A stretch of DNA of 64,000 nt from Zhengella sp020637775 (lineage in GTDB: Bacteria > Pseudomonadota > Alphaproteobacteria > Rhizobiales > Rhizobiaceae), in NCBI RefSeq assembly GCF_041397485.1, contig NZ_JAWKWO010000002.1:620001-684000 (forward strand). The letters run 5' to 3'. A program made the position numbers and the translations under genes. Under the pieces are notes generated by a model. The model saw only the letters and a program-made list of their open reading frames with translations, did no database searches and was not told the DNA's origin. Numbering within the stretch: the stretch's first letter is position 1; each line of letters begins with the position of its first letter. Shown here one piece after another: positions 44,768 through 56,100 of this stretch.

Positions 44768-45796
44768 ATGTATGACACGACCTATCACCGTGCCTCGTCC
44801 GTGGAAGAGGCCGCCCGTCTGGCGCAGGGGGCCGCGGAAGCAAAATATGTCTCTGGCGGGCAAACGCTCGTTCCGGCCATGAAGACACGGCTGGCTGCGC
44901 CATCCGACCTGATCGACCTGCGCCACATCGCCGGCCTGAAGGGGATTTCTGTCTCCGGCCGCACGGTCACGGTGGGCGCGGGCACCACCCATGCCGAAGT
45001 CGCAGCCTCCGGCGAGCTGGCATCGGTCTGCCCCGCCCTGTGCGCGCTTGCCGGCCATATCGGCGATCCCCATGTGCGCCACATGGGGACGATTGGCGGA
45101 TCCGTTGCCAACAACGATCCGGCTGCCGACTATCCCGCCGCCATGCTGGGGCTCGGCGCCACCATCGTCACCGACAGGCGCGAGATCGCGGCCGACGACT
45201 TTTTCACAGGCCTGTTCGAGACGGCGCTGGAGGATGGCGAGATCGTCACGGCAATCCGGTTCGATGCACCCGATGCCGCCGGTTACGCCAAGTTTCCCAA
45301 TCCGGCATCGCGCTACGCCATGACCGGTGTCTTCGTGGCCCGGCGCTCCGATGGCGTGCGCGTGGCTGTGACGGGGGCCGGCAATGACGGCGTCTTCCGC
45401 GCCGGTGAACTGGAAGCCGCGTTGGCCGACGATTTCTCGCCCGCTGCGCTGGAAGGCAAGTCCGTGCCTGAATCGGCCATGATGAGCGACATGCATGCCA
45501 ATGCCGGGTATCGCGCCAACCTCGTCATTGTGATGGCGAAACGCGCCGTCGCCGCCGCCGGCAACGGTCCTGTTGCCGAAGTCCGTCCCGATGGAGAACT
45601 GACAAGGGCGGCCGAGGCCGTGGCCGACGAGGCGCAGAAGGCCGGCGACGCGGCGCGCGCGGCCGTGGAGGAAACCATCGAAGAGGCGCGTGAGACGGTA
45701 AGCCGGGTTGCCGGCGGCACCGGCCAGGGCGCGGCCTCTGCCCCGGCGCAGAAGAAACGCGGCTGGCTTGCCCGGCTGTTCGGCCTCGGCAACTAG
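44768..45796 (+). CDS. FAD-binding subunit of a molybdenum hydroxylase, CoxM-like, extended
   Basis: A 342 aa protein. Residues 1 to about 262 match the FAD-binding medium subunit of xanthine/CO dehydrogenase-type enzymes: GGQTLVPAMK and HMGTIGGSVANNDPAADYPA are the FAD loops, and YAMTGVFVARRSDGV the C-terminal domain. Residues about 270-342 are an unusual Ala/Glu-rich tail (AVADEAQKAGDAARAAVEET) ending RGWLARLFGLGN, suggesting an amphipathic helix and a membrane-interacting end. No large (CoxL) or iron-sulfur (CoxS) subunit gene is adjacent. ATG 44768 has GGGAGG upstream. Confidence 0.85.
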   Translation: MYDTTYHRASSVEEAARLAQGAAEAKYVSGGQTLVPAMKTRLAAPSDLIDLRHIAGLKGISVSGRTVTVGAGTTHAEVAASGELASVCPALCALAGHIGDPHVRHMGTIGGSVANNDPAADYPAAMLGLGATIVTDRREIAADDFFTGLFETALEDGEIVTAIRFDAPDAAGYAKFPNPASRYAMTGVFVARRSDGVRVAVTGAGNDGVFRAGELEAALADDFSPAALEGKSVPESAMMSDMHANAGYRANLVIVMAKRAVAAAGNGPVAEVRPDGELTRAAEAVADEAQKAGDAARAAVEETIEEARETVSRVAGGTGQGAASAPAQKKRGWLARLFGLGN

Positions 45797-45824
45797 AGCG
45801 CCGTCCGCAAGAAGTCGAATGAAA

Positions 45825-45848
45825 AACGGGCGCCCGCGGGCGCCCGTT
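45825..45848. terminator. Bidirectional terminator
   Basis: AACGGGCGCC-CGCG-GGCGCCCGTT, a perfect 10 bp stem with a 4 nt loop, flanked by AAA on the left, in the 79 bp gap between the convergent CoxM-like and nitronate monooxygenase genes. Confidence 0.8.
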
Positions 45849-45875
45849 GCCGTCTGACGATGACAATCTTTACCG

Positions 45876-46829
45876 TCAGCCGCAGATCCGCGCCTTGGCC
45901 TCGGCATATTCGCTTGCCAGCCGGTCGACCAGCGCGCCTGCCGGAACGACCTCCTTGACCGCGCCGATGCCCTGGCCGCAGCCCCAGATGTCCTTCCAGG
46001 CCTTGGACTTGTCGCCGCCGAAATTCATCTTCGAGGGATCGCTCTCCGGCAGGTTGTCCGGGTCCATGCCGGCATTGCGGATCGAGCCCTTGAGATAATT
46101 GCCATGCACACCGGTGAACAGGTTTGAGTAGACGATGTCGGCGGCATTCGAGCCGACGATCATCTCCTTGTAGGCGTCCACCGCGCGTGCTTCCTGCGTG
46201 GCGATGAAGGGCGAGCCGATATAGGCCATGTCCGCACCCATGGCCTGCGCGGCCAGCACCGCGCCGCCATTGGCGATGGAGCCGGACAGCAGCAGCGGCC
46301 CGTCGAACCATTCGCGGATTTCCTGCACCAGCGCGAAGGGCGACAGCGTGCCGGCATGGCCGCCCGCGCCCGTGGCAACGGCGATCAGCCCGTCGGCACC
46401 CTTCTCGATGGCCTTGCGGGCATGGCGGTCGTGGATGATGTCGTGCAGCACGATGCCGCCATAGGAATGGATGGCCTCGTTCACCTCCGGCACCGCGCCG
46501 AGCGAGGTGATGACCACCGGCACCTTGTATTTCACGCACATTTCCAGGTCGTGCTGAAGGCGGGTATTGGTCTTGTGCACGATCTGGTTGACCGCGAAGG
46601 GGGCGGCGGGCCGGTCCGGGTGCGCCCTGTCATGGGCCGCCAGCTCCTCGGTGATCTGTGCCAGCCACTCGTCGAGCTGCGCCTCGGGCCGGGCATTGAG
46701 CGCCGGGAACGAGCCGACGATGCCCGCCTTGCACTGCTCCAGCACCAGCGGCGGATGCGAGATGATGAACAGCGGCGAGCCGACAACGGGAATGCGCAGG
46801 TTCGTCTTGAGAATGTCAGGCAGAGCCAT
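45876..46829 (-). CDS. Nitronate monooxygenase family protein
   Basis: A 317 aa FMN-dependent TIM-barrel enzyme of the 2-nitropropane dioxygenase family, oxidising alkyl nitronates or related acids. Family features: PVVGSPLFIISHPPLVLEQC near the N-terminus, VPVVITSLG, the FMN phosphate-binding AVATGAGGHAGTLSP (about residues 150-164) and LSGSIANGGAVLAAQAMGAD. ATG 46829 has GGAGGG about 10 bp upstream. A small palindrome lies 19 bp before the start. Confidence 0.9.
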   Translation of the reverse strand: MALPDILKTNLRIPVVGSPLFIISHPPLVLEQCKAGIVGSFPALNARPEAQLDEWLAQITEELAAHDRAHPDRPAAPFAVNQIVHKTNTRLQHDLEMCVKYKVPVVITSLGAVPEVNEAIHSYGGIVLHDIIHDRHARKAIEKGADGLIAVATGAGGHAGTLSPFALVQEIREWFDGPLLLSGSIANGGAVLAAQAMGADMAYIGSPFIATQEARAVDAYKEMIVGSNAADIVYSNLFTGVHGNYLKGSIRNAGMDPDNLPESDPSKMNFGGDKSKAWKDIWGCGQGIGAVKEVVPAGALVDRLASEYAEAKARICG

Positions 46830-46847
46830 CCGGGAATTCCCTCCAAC

Positions 46848-46861
46848 TTACGTTTTCGTAA
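46848..46861. promoter_or_regulatory. Palindrome upstream of the nitronate monooxygenase gene
   Basis: TTACG-TTTT-CGTAA, perfect 5 bp arms. Its TACGT/ACG-TA character recalls the larger palindrome before fadD (43711-43733). Operators of this type are described for regulators of fatty-acid and branched-chain amino-acid breakdown; assignment here is inference. Confidence 0.45.
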
Positions 46862-47149
46862 ACTGCTGTTCTTTTCCCGCCTGCGGGCGGCGCCGTCAAG
46901 GCTTGGATTTCGGGCCAGGCCTTTCTCCTGATTGGGTTCGCGGGCGTCGGACCCGCCCATGCCAGCTTCGCGAAATGCAAATCGTGACGCCGTGAAGGCA
47001 GCCGGCCCGCCCTTCGCGCGCACACTTTTGCGTCGCGATCCGAAAAAACAACCAAAAATTTATGAAAATGCCGAATACAACCGTTTACTTTTTGTCAATC
47101 AGTCGCATAGATAGTAATCCTGATTGCAATACAACCATTGAGGGTTACC
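46862..47149. promoter_or_regulatory. Promoter and leader region of the giant surface protein gene
   Basis: A gene-free stretch that becomes strongly AT-rich at 47040-47130, unlike the rest of the window. A possible sigma-70-like promoter is TTGTCA (47092-47097), 17 bp, TAATCC (47115-47120), with a poor -10. AATACAACC occurs twice (47074-47082 and 47128-47136); the second copy lies just before the ribosome site GAGGG (47140-47144). No open frame was supported here. Confidence 0.4.
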
Positions 47150-50100
47150 ATGGCGGGCAAGCGCATTCCGGCGAAGACGCAACGCGGGACGGAAGGCACC
47201 AGGACACCGCGCCCTGGCATTGCCATGCCCGAGGCGCTGGAGCCACGGGTCCTGCTCGATGCGGCCATGGTGGAAACGGCCGCCGATCTTGCCCGCGATG
47301 TCTCCCATGATGGCGCACCCGCGCATGATGCGGGCGATATTGCCGAACTGGCCGCCGCGCTGGCCGCGCCGGTCCAGGAGACGCAAACACAAGTCTATTT
47401 CGTCGACGCCGGTATCGGCAGCGCGGACGCCCTCCTGGCCGCGCTGCCGGAAGGTGCCGAGGTGCACACCCTCGATACATCGTCGGACGGCGTCGCGACG
47501 ATCGCATCGGTGCTGGAGGGCCGCTCCGGCATCGATGCGATCCATATTCTCTCCCATGGCCGGCCGGGTGAGCTCACATTGGGCAACGCGGTGCTGAACG
47601 AAGCCAGCATCGCGGGCGATCACGCGGACGAACTGGCAACCATCGGCGCGGCCTTGTCGGCCGATGCCGACATCCTGATCTACGGGTGCGATTTTGCGGC
47701 GGACCTGACGGGGGCGTCAGCCGTCGAGGCGCTGGCCAGGGCGACGGGGGCGGACATCGCCGCTTCCGACGACCTGACCGGCGCCTCATCCCTTGGCGGC
47801 GACTGGGTGCTGGAGCGCCAGTCCGGCACGGTCGAGGCCGCCAGCCTGGCCGCCACCGCCTTTGAGGGTGTGCTGGTCGACACCGACGGTGATGGCGTGG
47901 ATGACGCGACCGACATCGATCGCGATGGCGATGGCGTGCTCGATATCCATGAAGGCACGGTGCCCGATCCCTTGCCCGCGTCGCCGGTTCAGGATGGCGC
48001 TGCCGTCTTCAACTCCGCCACGGTGGGTAACCCCGTCTCCTACACGTGGACATCGGCTCTGGGTGAAGTGAAGCTGACCTATGTCATGAGCGACACGCTT
48101 TTCACCGATCCCTGGATCGATATGACGGCTGATCTGCCGCTTCAGGATGGCGGTATTTTCCGGGCAGGCCATTTTACCTTCACATTCACTGAACCGGTGG
48201 TCGATTTCTCGCTCGACTTCTTTCACATGTCCCGCGATCAGGAGTATGTCCATAATTTCTCCATTGCGCCGGACAGCGTGAACCTGGACCAGGATGGCGA
48301 TGGCGCCAGTCACAATTGGGCTGCCGGGTATGATGAGACGAATCCAGCCTACTATGACAATGGCGTTCTCTATGCACTTGGCGCGAACAATGAATTCACC
48401 ACGTCAAATGACGTGTCGCGGCTGACATGGAACGGACCGCTCACCGAATTGTCCTTCTCCATCGCGCAAAACGCCAGTGCGGAATTCAACCAGACCTATA
48501 TAACCGCTGCCTTCGCGATAGCCGGCGGCAGTGTCGAGGTGCCTGCCGATACCGATGGTGATGGCATCATCAATCTGCGCGACACCGATTCCGACAAGGA
48601 TGGCATCACCGACAATGTCGAGATCCAGACGACGGCGGGCTACGTGCCGCCGTCCGGCATCGATGCGGACATGGACGGCCTGGACGACGCCTATGATCAG
48701 GACACGACATCGGCAGACCCGCTTTTGTCCGTCGGCCTGACGCCTGTCGACACCGATAGCGATGGAACGCCAGATTTTCTGGACACGGACAGTGACAATG
48801 ACGGCACGCCGGATATCGCAGAACGCGGCGATGGCGCCCCGACCACCGCGACAGACACGACGGACACCGATCAGGACGGTCTCTATGACATTTTCGAGGG
48901 CGCCGACGCCAATGACGGGCCGCTGCCCTACGATGAAAACATAGACGGGTCCGGCAACTTCGCGCTGGAAGGCGCGCCCGCGCTGGCCGCTGACGGCTCC
49001 AATGCCGTTCCGATGACGATGGATCTCCTGTTCCGCGACATGCCACAGGCGGTGGTGCTGACGCCCACCACGACCGTCACGGCGGTTGCAGGAACCACGC
49101 TCAACGTCGACCTTCTGGCCACCGCCAGCGACCCCGAAGGCGACACCTTCGCCATTACCGGCATTTACGATCCCGCGGACCCGGCCACCCTGATCGCGCT
49201 CGCCGTGGATACGCCCGTCACGCTGGCATCCGGAACGAGGGTCACGCTGAAGAGCGACGGCACGCTGGACGTTCTCAAGCCGTCCGGCTCACCCGCTGCT
49301 GAAGCCATTCAATACCAGGTCACCGATTCCACGGGGCAGGTGTCCAGCGCCACCATGCGCGCCATCTTCGACGCCGACGGCGACGGCGTGGATGACGCAA
49401 CCGACATTGACGACGACAATGACGGCATTCTCGACACCGTGGAGAATGTCGATGGCGTCTCGTCGGCGACTTTCGACGGAAGCGCGTCGGTCGCACTGCA
49501 AGACAACAATGTGCACGGCCTGTATTTCTCGAACGACGGCATGACCATGTTCGTGATCGGCCGCCAAAGCGACCAGGTTCATCAGTACAGCCTCACAACC
49601 GCCTACAAGCCGAGTGATGGAATAACGCACCAGGGCGGTCACAGCATAATTGCACAGGATACAAATGCCACCGACGTTGCGTTCAGCAGCGATGGTCTCC
49701 GTATGTATGTTATTGGAGATACTTCGGATTCCGTGCATCAGTATACGCTCGAAAACGCCTTCGACCTTACGGCCGGGACGATTACATTTGATGGCTCGTT
49801 CAGCGTCGCTGCCGAAGAACTGAGCCCCACGTCTGTCCGGTTCAGCAATGACGGCATGCGGATGTATGTTGCGGGCTTCCGGCAAGACATGGTCTTCCAG
49901 TACGCGCTCACGACGGCCTTTGACATCACGGGCGGCGTGACGCTCGAAGGCGCATCGGCGGCTTTCACCGCCGACGAACTGGACATTTCCGGTTTCACCT
50001 TCAATGCCGATGGTTCGCGCATCTATATCGTCGGCACCTCCTCAGATACCGTCTTTGCCTACACACTGGCGACACCTTTCGATGTCCGGTCGCCGTGGAC

Positions 50101-53100
50101 GAAGGTTGGCTCCTTTGCCATCGGGAGTCAGGATAATCAGCCGACCGGCCTGTTCCTCGATCCCGACAGCGCGAATCTGGTGACCATCGGCAACACGTTC
50201 GACCGGGTTGCCGCATTTTCGCTCCCCGACGTGCTCGGCGCTGACGGTACGCCGGCCAGCCTCGACCTCGATTCCGACGATGACGGCATCACCGACAATG
50301 TCGAGGCGCAGGGCACGGCGAACTACACCGCGCCCTCGGGCGTCGATTCCGATGGCAACGGCCTCGACGACGCCTATGAAAGCACGCCCGGCGCGGGCGA
50401 AGGCCTCACTCCCGTCGACACCGACGGCGACGGTTTTGCGGACTTCCTGGACAGCGACAGCGACGGCGACGGCAATCTCGACATCAACGAGCGCGGCGAT
50501 GGCCAGGCAACCAGCCTGACCAGCACGGCCGACACCGACGGCGACGGCCTGTTCGACATTTTCGAGGGCGCCGACGCCAATGACGGCTTCGACGCCAACG
50601 ACGAAAACATCAGCGATCTGGGTGTTTTCGCGCTGGCCGGCGTGGCCGGTCTCAATCCGGATGGCTCCAACGCCACACCGCTGACAGCCGACCTCAACTT
50701 CCGCACATTCACGGCCAACAATCCGCCGGTCCTGCCGCCGGCCGGCGCGTCCGTGCCCGTCACCGAGGGCACGGCCGTGACGGGCAACGTGCTGACCGGC
50801 GCATCCGATCCCGACGGCAATCCGGTCACGGTCGGCAGCTTCACCATTGCCGGCGACCCGGCAACCTACAATCCCGGCGAGACGGCGGCGATCAGCGGCA
50901 TCGGCGCGATCCGCATCAACGCGAATGGCAACTATGTCTTCGTTCCCGACGTCAACTATAGCGGCCCCGTGCCCGCCATCACCTTTGTCGCCACCGACGG
51001 CATTGGCGGCAACACGCCGGGCACGCTGCAATTCGCCGACATCACGCCGGTCAATGATGCGCCGGTCATCGACCTCGACGTCGCCGATGTGACAACCAAT
51101 CCCGGCGGTTTCGCGCTCATCAACCTGGTGACGGAATCCGCCGACCAGGCCACGGGTCTCATCGGTGACGGAACGAGCTGGACCGCCAATTGGGAACTGA
51201 ACCGCACCGCTTTCACCGGTTACGCGCCGGCCATGGACACCTTCACGAGGAATGACGGCACGATTGTCGGCGTCATTGCCCGGGCACAGGATGATCTGGC
51301 GGGAGGCGACAGCTACACCGTGGATTTCACGGCGACGCCGGCTGCCGGCAGCGCGGTCGATGCCGTGATCGCCGGCGGTACGTCGGGCATCAACAGTTCG
51401 CCGGGCAATTACACTCTCACCTGGACCGGCGGCGGCCATGCAATCTTGTCCGATCCGGATGGCCAGATCGACAATTTCAACGATGGCGACATCATCCTGT
51501 CGGGCGATGTGCTGCACCTGGCCGTGGCGACCGATACCGCGAGCTGGGCCGTCGAGGTGCCGGGCGACAATGTCACGGTCTCTTACGCGTCCGACGGCGG
51601 CGCCGAAACCACCGGCGAGGACATCCTCTTCCGCGTCATCGGCCATGGCACGGGCACATCGGGAACCTTCACCGAGGGCGCCGCCCCCTTGCTGGGCCCC
51701 CAGGCCGATGCCATCGTCTCCTCGCAGGGCGACAACGACCTGACGCAATTGCAGATCACCGTCAGCAACCGGTTGAATGGCGCGGAGGAACAGGTCTCCA
51801 TCGGCGGCCATGTCTTCGACCTTGGCACGACCACCACGGTCAATGCTGTCGATATCGGCGGCAGCCAGGTGGACATTGCCTTCAATGCAACCTCCAGCAT
51901 CTTCACCATCACCAACACGGCCGGCGCCACCACGCCGATCCCGGACGCCGACCTGACGGCTCTGCTACGCACGGTCACCTATGAAAACACCAGCGATAAT
52001 CCGCTGGGAACGGTGCGCAACATCACGTTCAGGGCAACCGATGCCGATGGCCTCGTGTCGAACGAGGCGCGCTTCCGCGTCGCCATGGCCGCGGTCAACG
52101 ACGCGCCGGTCATCGATCTCGACGCCGATGACAGCACACCCGCCACGGGGATGCCCGTTGGCATCGCGGTAACCGGCAATGACGGCACCACCGCCACCGG
52201 CACCATGGGCGACAGCGCCACCTGGGGCGCGGACTATTCGGTCACCCTGACCGGTTCGACCGGCTATGCGCCCGGCTTCCTGGCCGTGGCCGAGACGGGC
52301 GGCATCTACGTTCAGGCCAGCAATGACGGCGCTGTCGGAAACGATACCTACAGCTTCGACTTCCAGGCGACCGCGCAAGCCAACAGCCTGGTCGATTCCG
52401 TCGTCGTGGCCGGCAGGGCTGGCGTGGAGACCAGCGAAGGCACCTACACGCTGACCTGGACCGGCGGCGGTTCAGCCGTCCTGTCTGATCCCGATGGCCA
52501 GATTTCCAATTTTGCCGACGGCGATGCGATCCATTCCGGTGACACGTTGATTTTCGCGGTCAGTGTCAATCCAGCCACATGGTCTGTCACCGTCGAAGGC
52601 GACAATGTCTCGGTGGACTATGCCAGCACCAAGGCCCCGGACAATGAATCGGCCAATGAACAGTTGAGCTTCCGCGTCAACGGCCGTGCCGCCGGCGCGT
52701 CCTCCACCTTCACCGAGGATGGCGGCCCGGTGTCCATCGCCGACAGCGATACGGCGGTCTCCGATCTCGGCGAATCCGACATCACGAAACTCACCATCGT
52801 CGCCTCCGGCACGGCGGACGGCGCGGCCGAGCAGGTGGTCATTGGCGGCCAGACGGTCGACCTGAGCCAGAATGCCACCCTGAACGGCATCACCGTGGGC
52901 GGCACGCAGGTCGATATCGCCTATGACGCGGCCACCGGCAGCTTCACCGTCACCAATACGGTGGGCGCCACGACCCCCATGGCGGTGGCCGATCTCGACA
53001 CGCTGATCGCCGGCATGACCTACGAGAACACCAGCCAGGATCCGACCGCAGGCGCGCGCGCCTTCGCCTTCACGGTCACCGATGCGGGCGGCCTGACCTC

Positions 53101-56100
53101 CAACACCGCCACCGCCAGTGTCACGGTCGTCCCGGTCAACGATGCGCCCACCGGCACGGCCGATCCTGTTTCGGTGACGGAGGATACGCCGGCGGGCCCG
53201 GTCAATGTGCTCGCCAATCTCAGCGACGCGGAAGGCGACACGATCACCATCGCCTCCGCCACCATCGACACGAATGGCGACGGTACACCGGATGCGCTGA
53301 CGCTGGGCACGGCGACGCCCATCACCGACGCCGGCGGCAATGCCATCGGCACCATCACCGTCGCCGCCGACGGCAACGTCACTTTCGTGCCTGCTTCGAA
53401 TTATGACGGCGCCGTGCCGGACCTGACCTATACGCCGACCGACGGCACCGACAATGGCGCGCCGGTCACCGTGTCCTTCGGCACCGTGATCGGTGTCAAC
53501 GACGCCCCGGTCGCCGTGGCCGATGGGCCGGTCACAGCCGTGCCGGGCGTGGCGGTCAATGTCGATCCGCTGGCCAACGACACTGATGCCGATGGCGACA
53601 CGCTCACCCTGACGCACATCATCGACCGTGCCGATCCGGGCAAACAGATCGCGCTGACGGTCGGTACGCCGGTGACGCTCGCCTCAGGCACGACGGTGAC
53701 GCTGAAGGCCGACGGCACGCTCGATTTCGTCATGGCGCAGGGCGTCAACGATCTTGAACCGATCGACTACGTGGTCTCCGACGGCAATGGCGGCACCGGC
53801 ACCGGCACGATCACGCTGGCTCGCGATTCCGACGGCGACGGCGTCGCCAATACCGACGACATCGACGACGACAATGACGGCATTCTCGACACGGTGGAAT
53901 ACGGCACGCCGGCGGCCTCGCCGTTCTACTATGCCGGCGTCGGCGAACTGGCCGTGCAGACAACGCCATCCGAGGTCATCATCCATTCGACAACCGGTGT
54001 CGGCGCATCGGCGACCTATCGCGACGCCCTGTCCTTCCAGGGACGCTCGATCGACGTCGTCTATACCGTGGTCAGCCAGCCGGTGGACCAGGAATATGTG
54101 TTCAGAACGGATTTACCCGGCGCGACATTGCCGACAGTTGACGGAAAGGAGCAGGACTATGTCTTCCGCCTCGATTTCTTCGAGGCCGGGACCACGACGC
54201 CCGCGGCGATCAACTTCGGAACCACGATCGTCGATCTCGACCTGCCCGGCGGTTTAGCCGTTGCCTGGGATCAGATCGCGGCCTATCACACGCGTCCGAC
54301 CGAGACGATCACGACCCAGGAAAATCCTGACGAGGTTCGTTTCGTGAGCACGAGCACCCCTGATGGCCCGTCCGTGCTGCTGATCGGGCAGGCCGGCCGC
54401 ACCAGCTTCACCTTTACCTACATCAAGGAATTCTCAGGCTCGGACATTATAGTGCGCGCCCCGACGGATGTCGGATTTGTGGTCCCGCTGGCTGCCGATA
54501 CCGATTCGGACGGCATCGCGGACTACCTCGACCTTGATTCCGACAATGACGGCATCACTGACAATGTCGAGGCACAGGAGACAGCCGGTTACATCGCGCC
54601 GTCCGGGGTCGATGCCGATGGCAATGGCCTCGATGACGCCTATGAAAGCACGCCCGGCGCGGGCGAGGGCCTGACACCCGTCGACACCGACAGCGACGGC
54701 ACGGCGGATTTCATCGATGCCGACAGCGATGGCGACGGCACGGCTGACATTGCCGAGCGCGGCGATGGCGCGCCGACCTCTGTCACCGCGACCACCGACA
54801 CCGACGGCGACGGCCTGCTCGACATTTTCGAGGGCGCCGACGCCAATGACGGCTTCGACGCCAATGACGAAAACATGGACGGTTCCGGGAACTTCGCGCT
54901 GGAAGGCGTGCCCGCGTTGAACGCCGACGGCTCCAATGCCGTTCCGCTCACGACGGACCTCTTGTTCCGCGACACCAATGACGCGCCCGTCACCGTGGCC
55001 GACACGATTCCCGTGACGGAGGATACGACGGCAGGTCCGGTCAACGTTCTGGCAAATGACACGGATGCCGATGGCGACACGATCACCATCGCTTCCGCGA
55101 CCATGGACACGAATGGCGACGGCACGCCCGATGCGCTGACGCTGGGCACCGCGACGCCCATCACCGATGCCGGCGGCAACGCCATTGGCACGATCACCGT
55201 GACGGCTGATGGCAACGTGACCTTCGTTCCGGCGCTCAACTATACCGGCGCCGTGCCGAACCTGACCTATGTCGCCACCGATGGCACCGTGAACAGCGCG
55301 CCGGGCACGGTCTCCTTCGGCCCGATCACCGCCGTCAACGATGCGCCGGTGATGAATCTCGACCCGAACAACGATTCCGGAACACCGGGCGACACCACCG
55401 ATGACGGCGCCGATGACGGCGGTTTCGAGACCACCTTCACCGAGCAAGGACCGCGCCTGACGATTGTCGATTCCGACTTCACCATCTCCGACCCGGAAGA
55501 CGACATCATGGAAGTCGTCATCACCCTGACCAACGGTCTGGTGGGCGACATGTTCTTCATGCCGGGGTCCATGCCCGGCGGGATAATACCATCTGTCGTG
55601 CCGTCCACGCCCCTGGCTGCCGATGGCACGGTCACCATCACGCTGACCGGGGAAGCCACGACCACCAGCGCCGACTGGGCGACGGTCATCAAGGGCATCG
55701 AGTTCATCCCGTCGGCGACAAATCCGGAAAATCCCGATCCGGCCGACCGCACGATCACCATCCAGGCGACGGATTCAGCACTGGCCACGACCGCCACGCT
55801 GACAACGACCATTCACGTCATTCCGGTGAACGACGCGCCGACGCTGGACCTGGACGATGACAACGGTTCCGGCGCGGTCGGTGGCCATTACAATGGCGCA
55901 TACACCGAGAATGGCGCACCTGCCGCGATTTCTGGCGGTGTCCTGATCTCCGACTTTGACGATACCATGCTCGAAGGCGCGACCATTCGATTGACCAATG
56001 GCTTTGCCGGCGATCAGCTGACCGTCGGGACCTTGCCGGCCGGGATCTCGCTGGCCGGCGCGGCACCGGGCAGCCTGACATCGGCTGGCACGATCACCAT

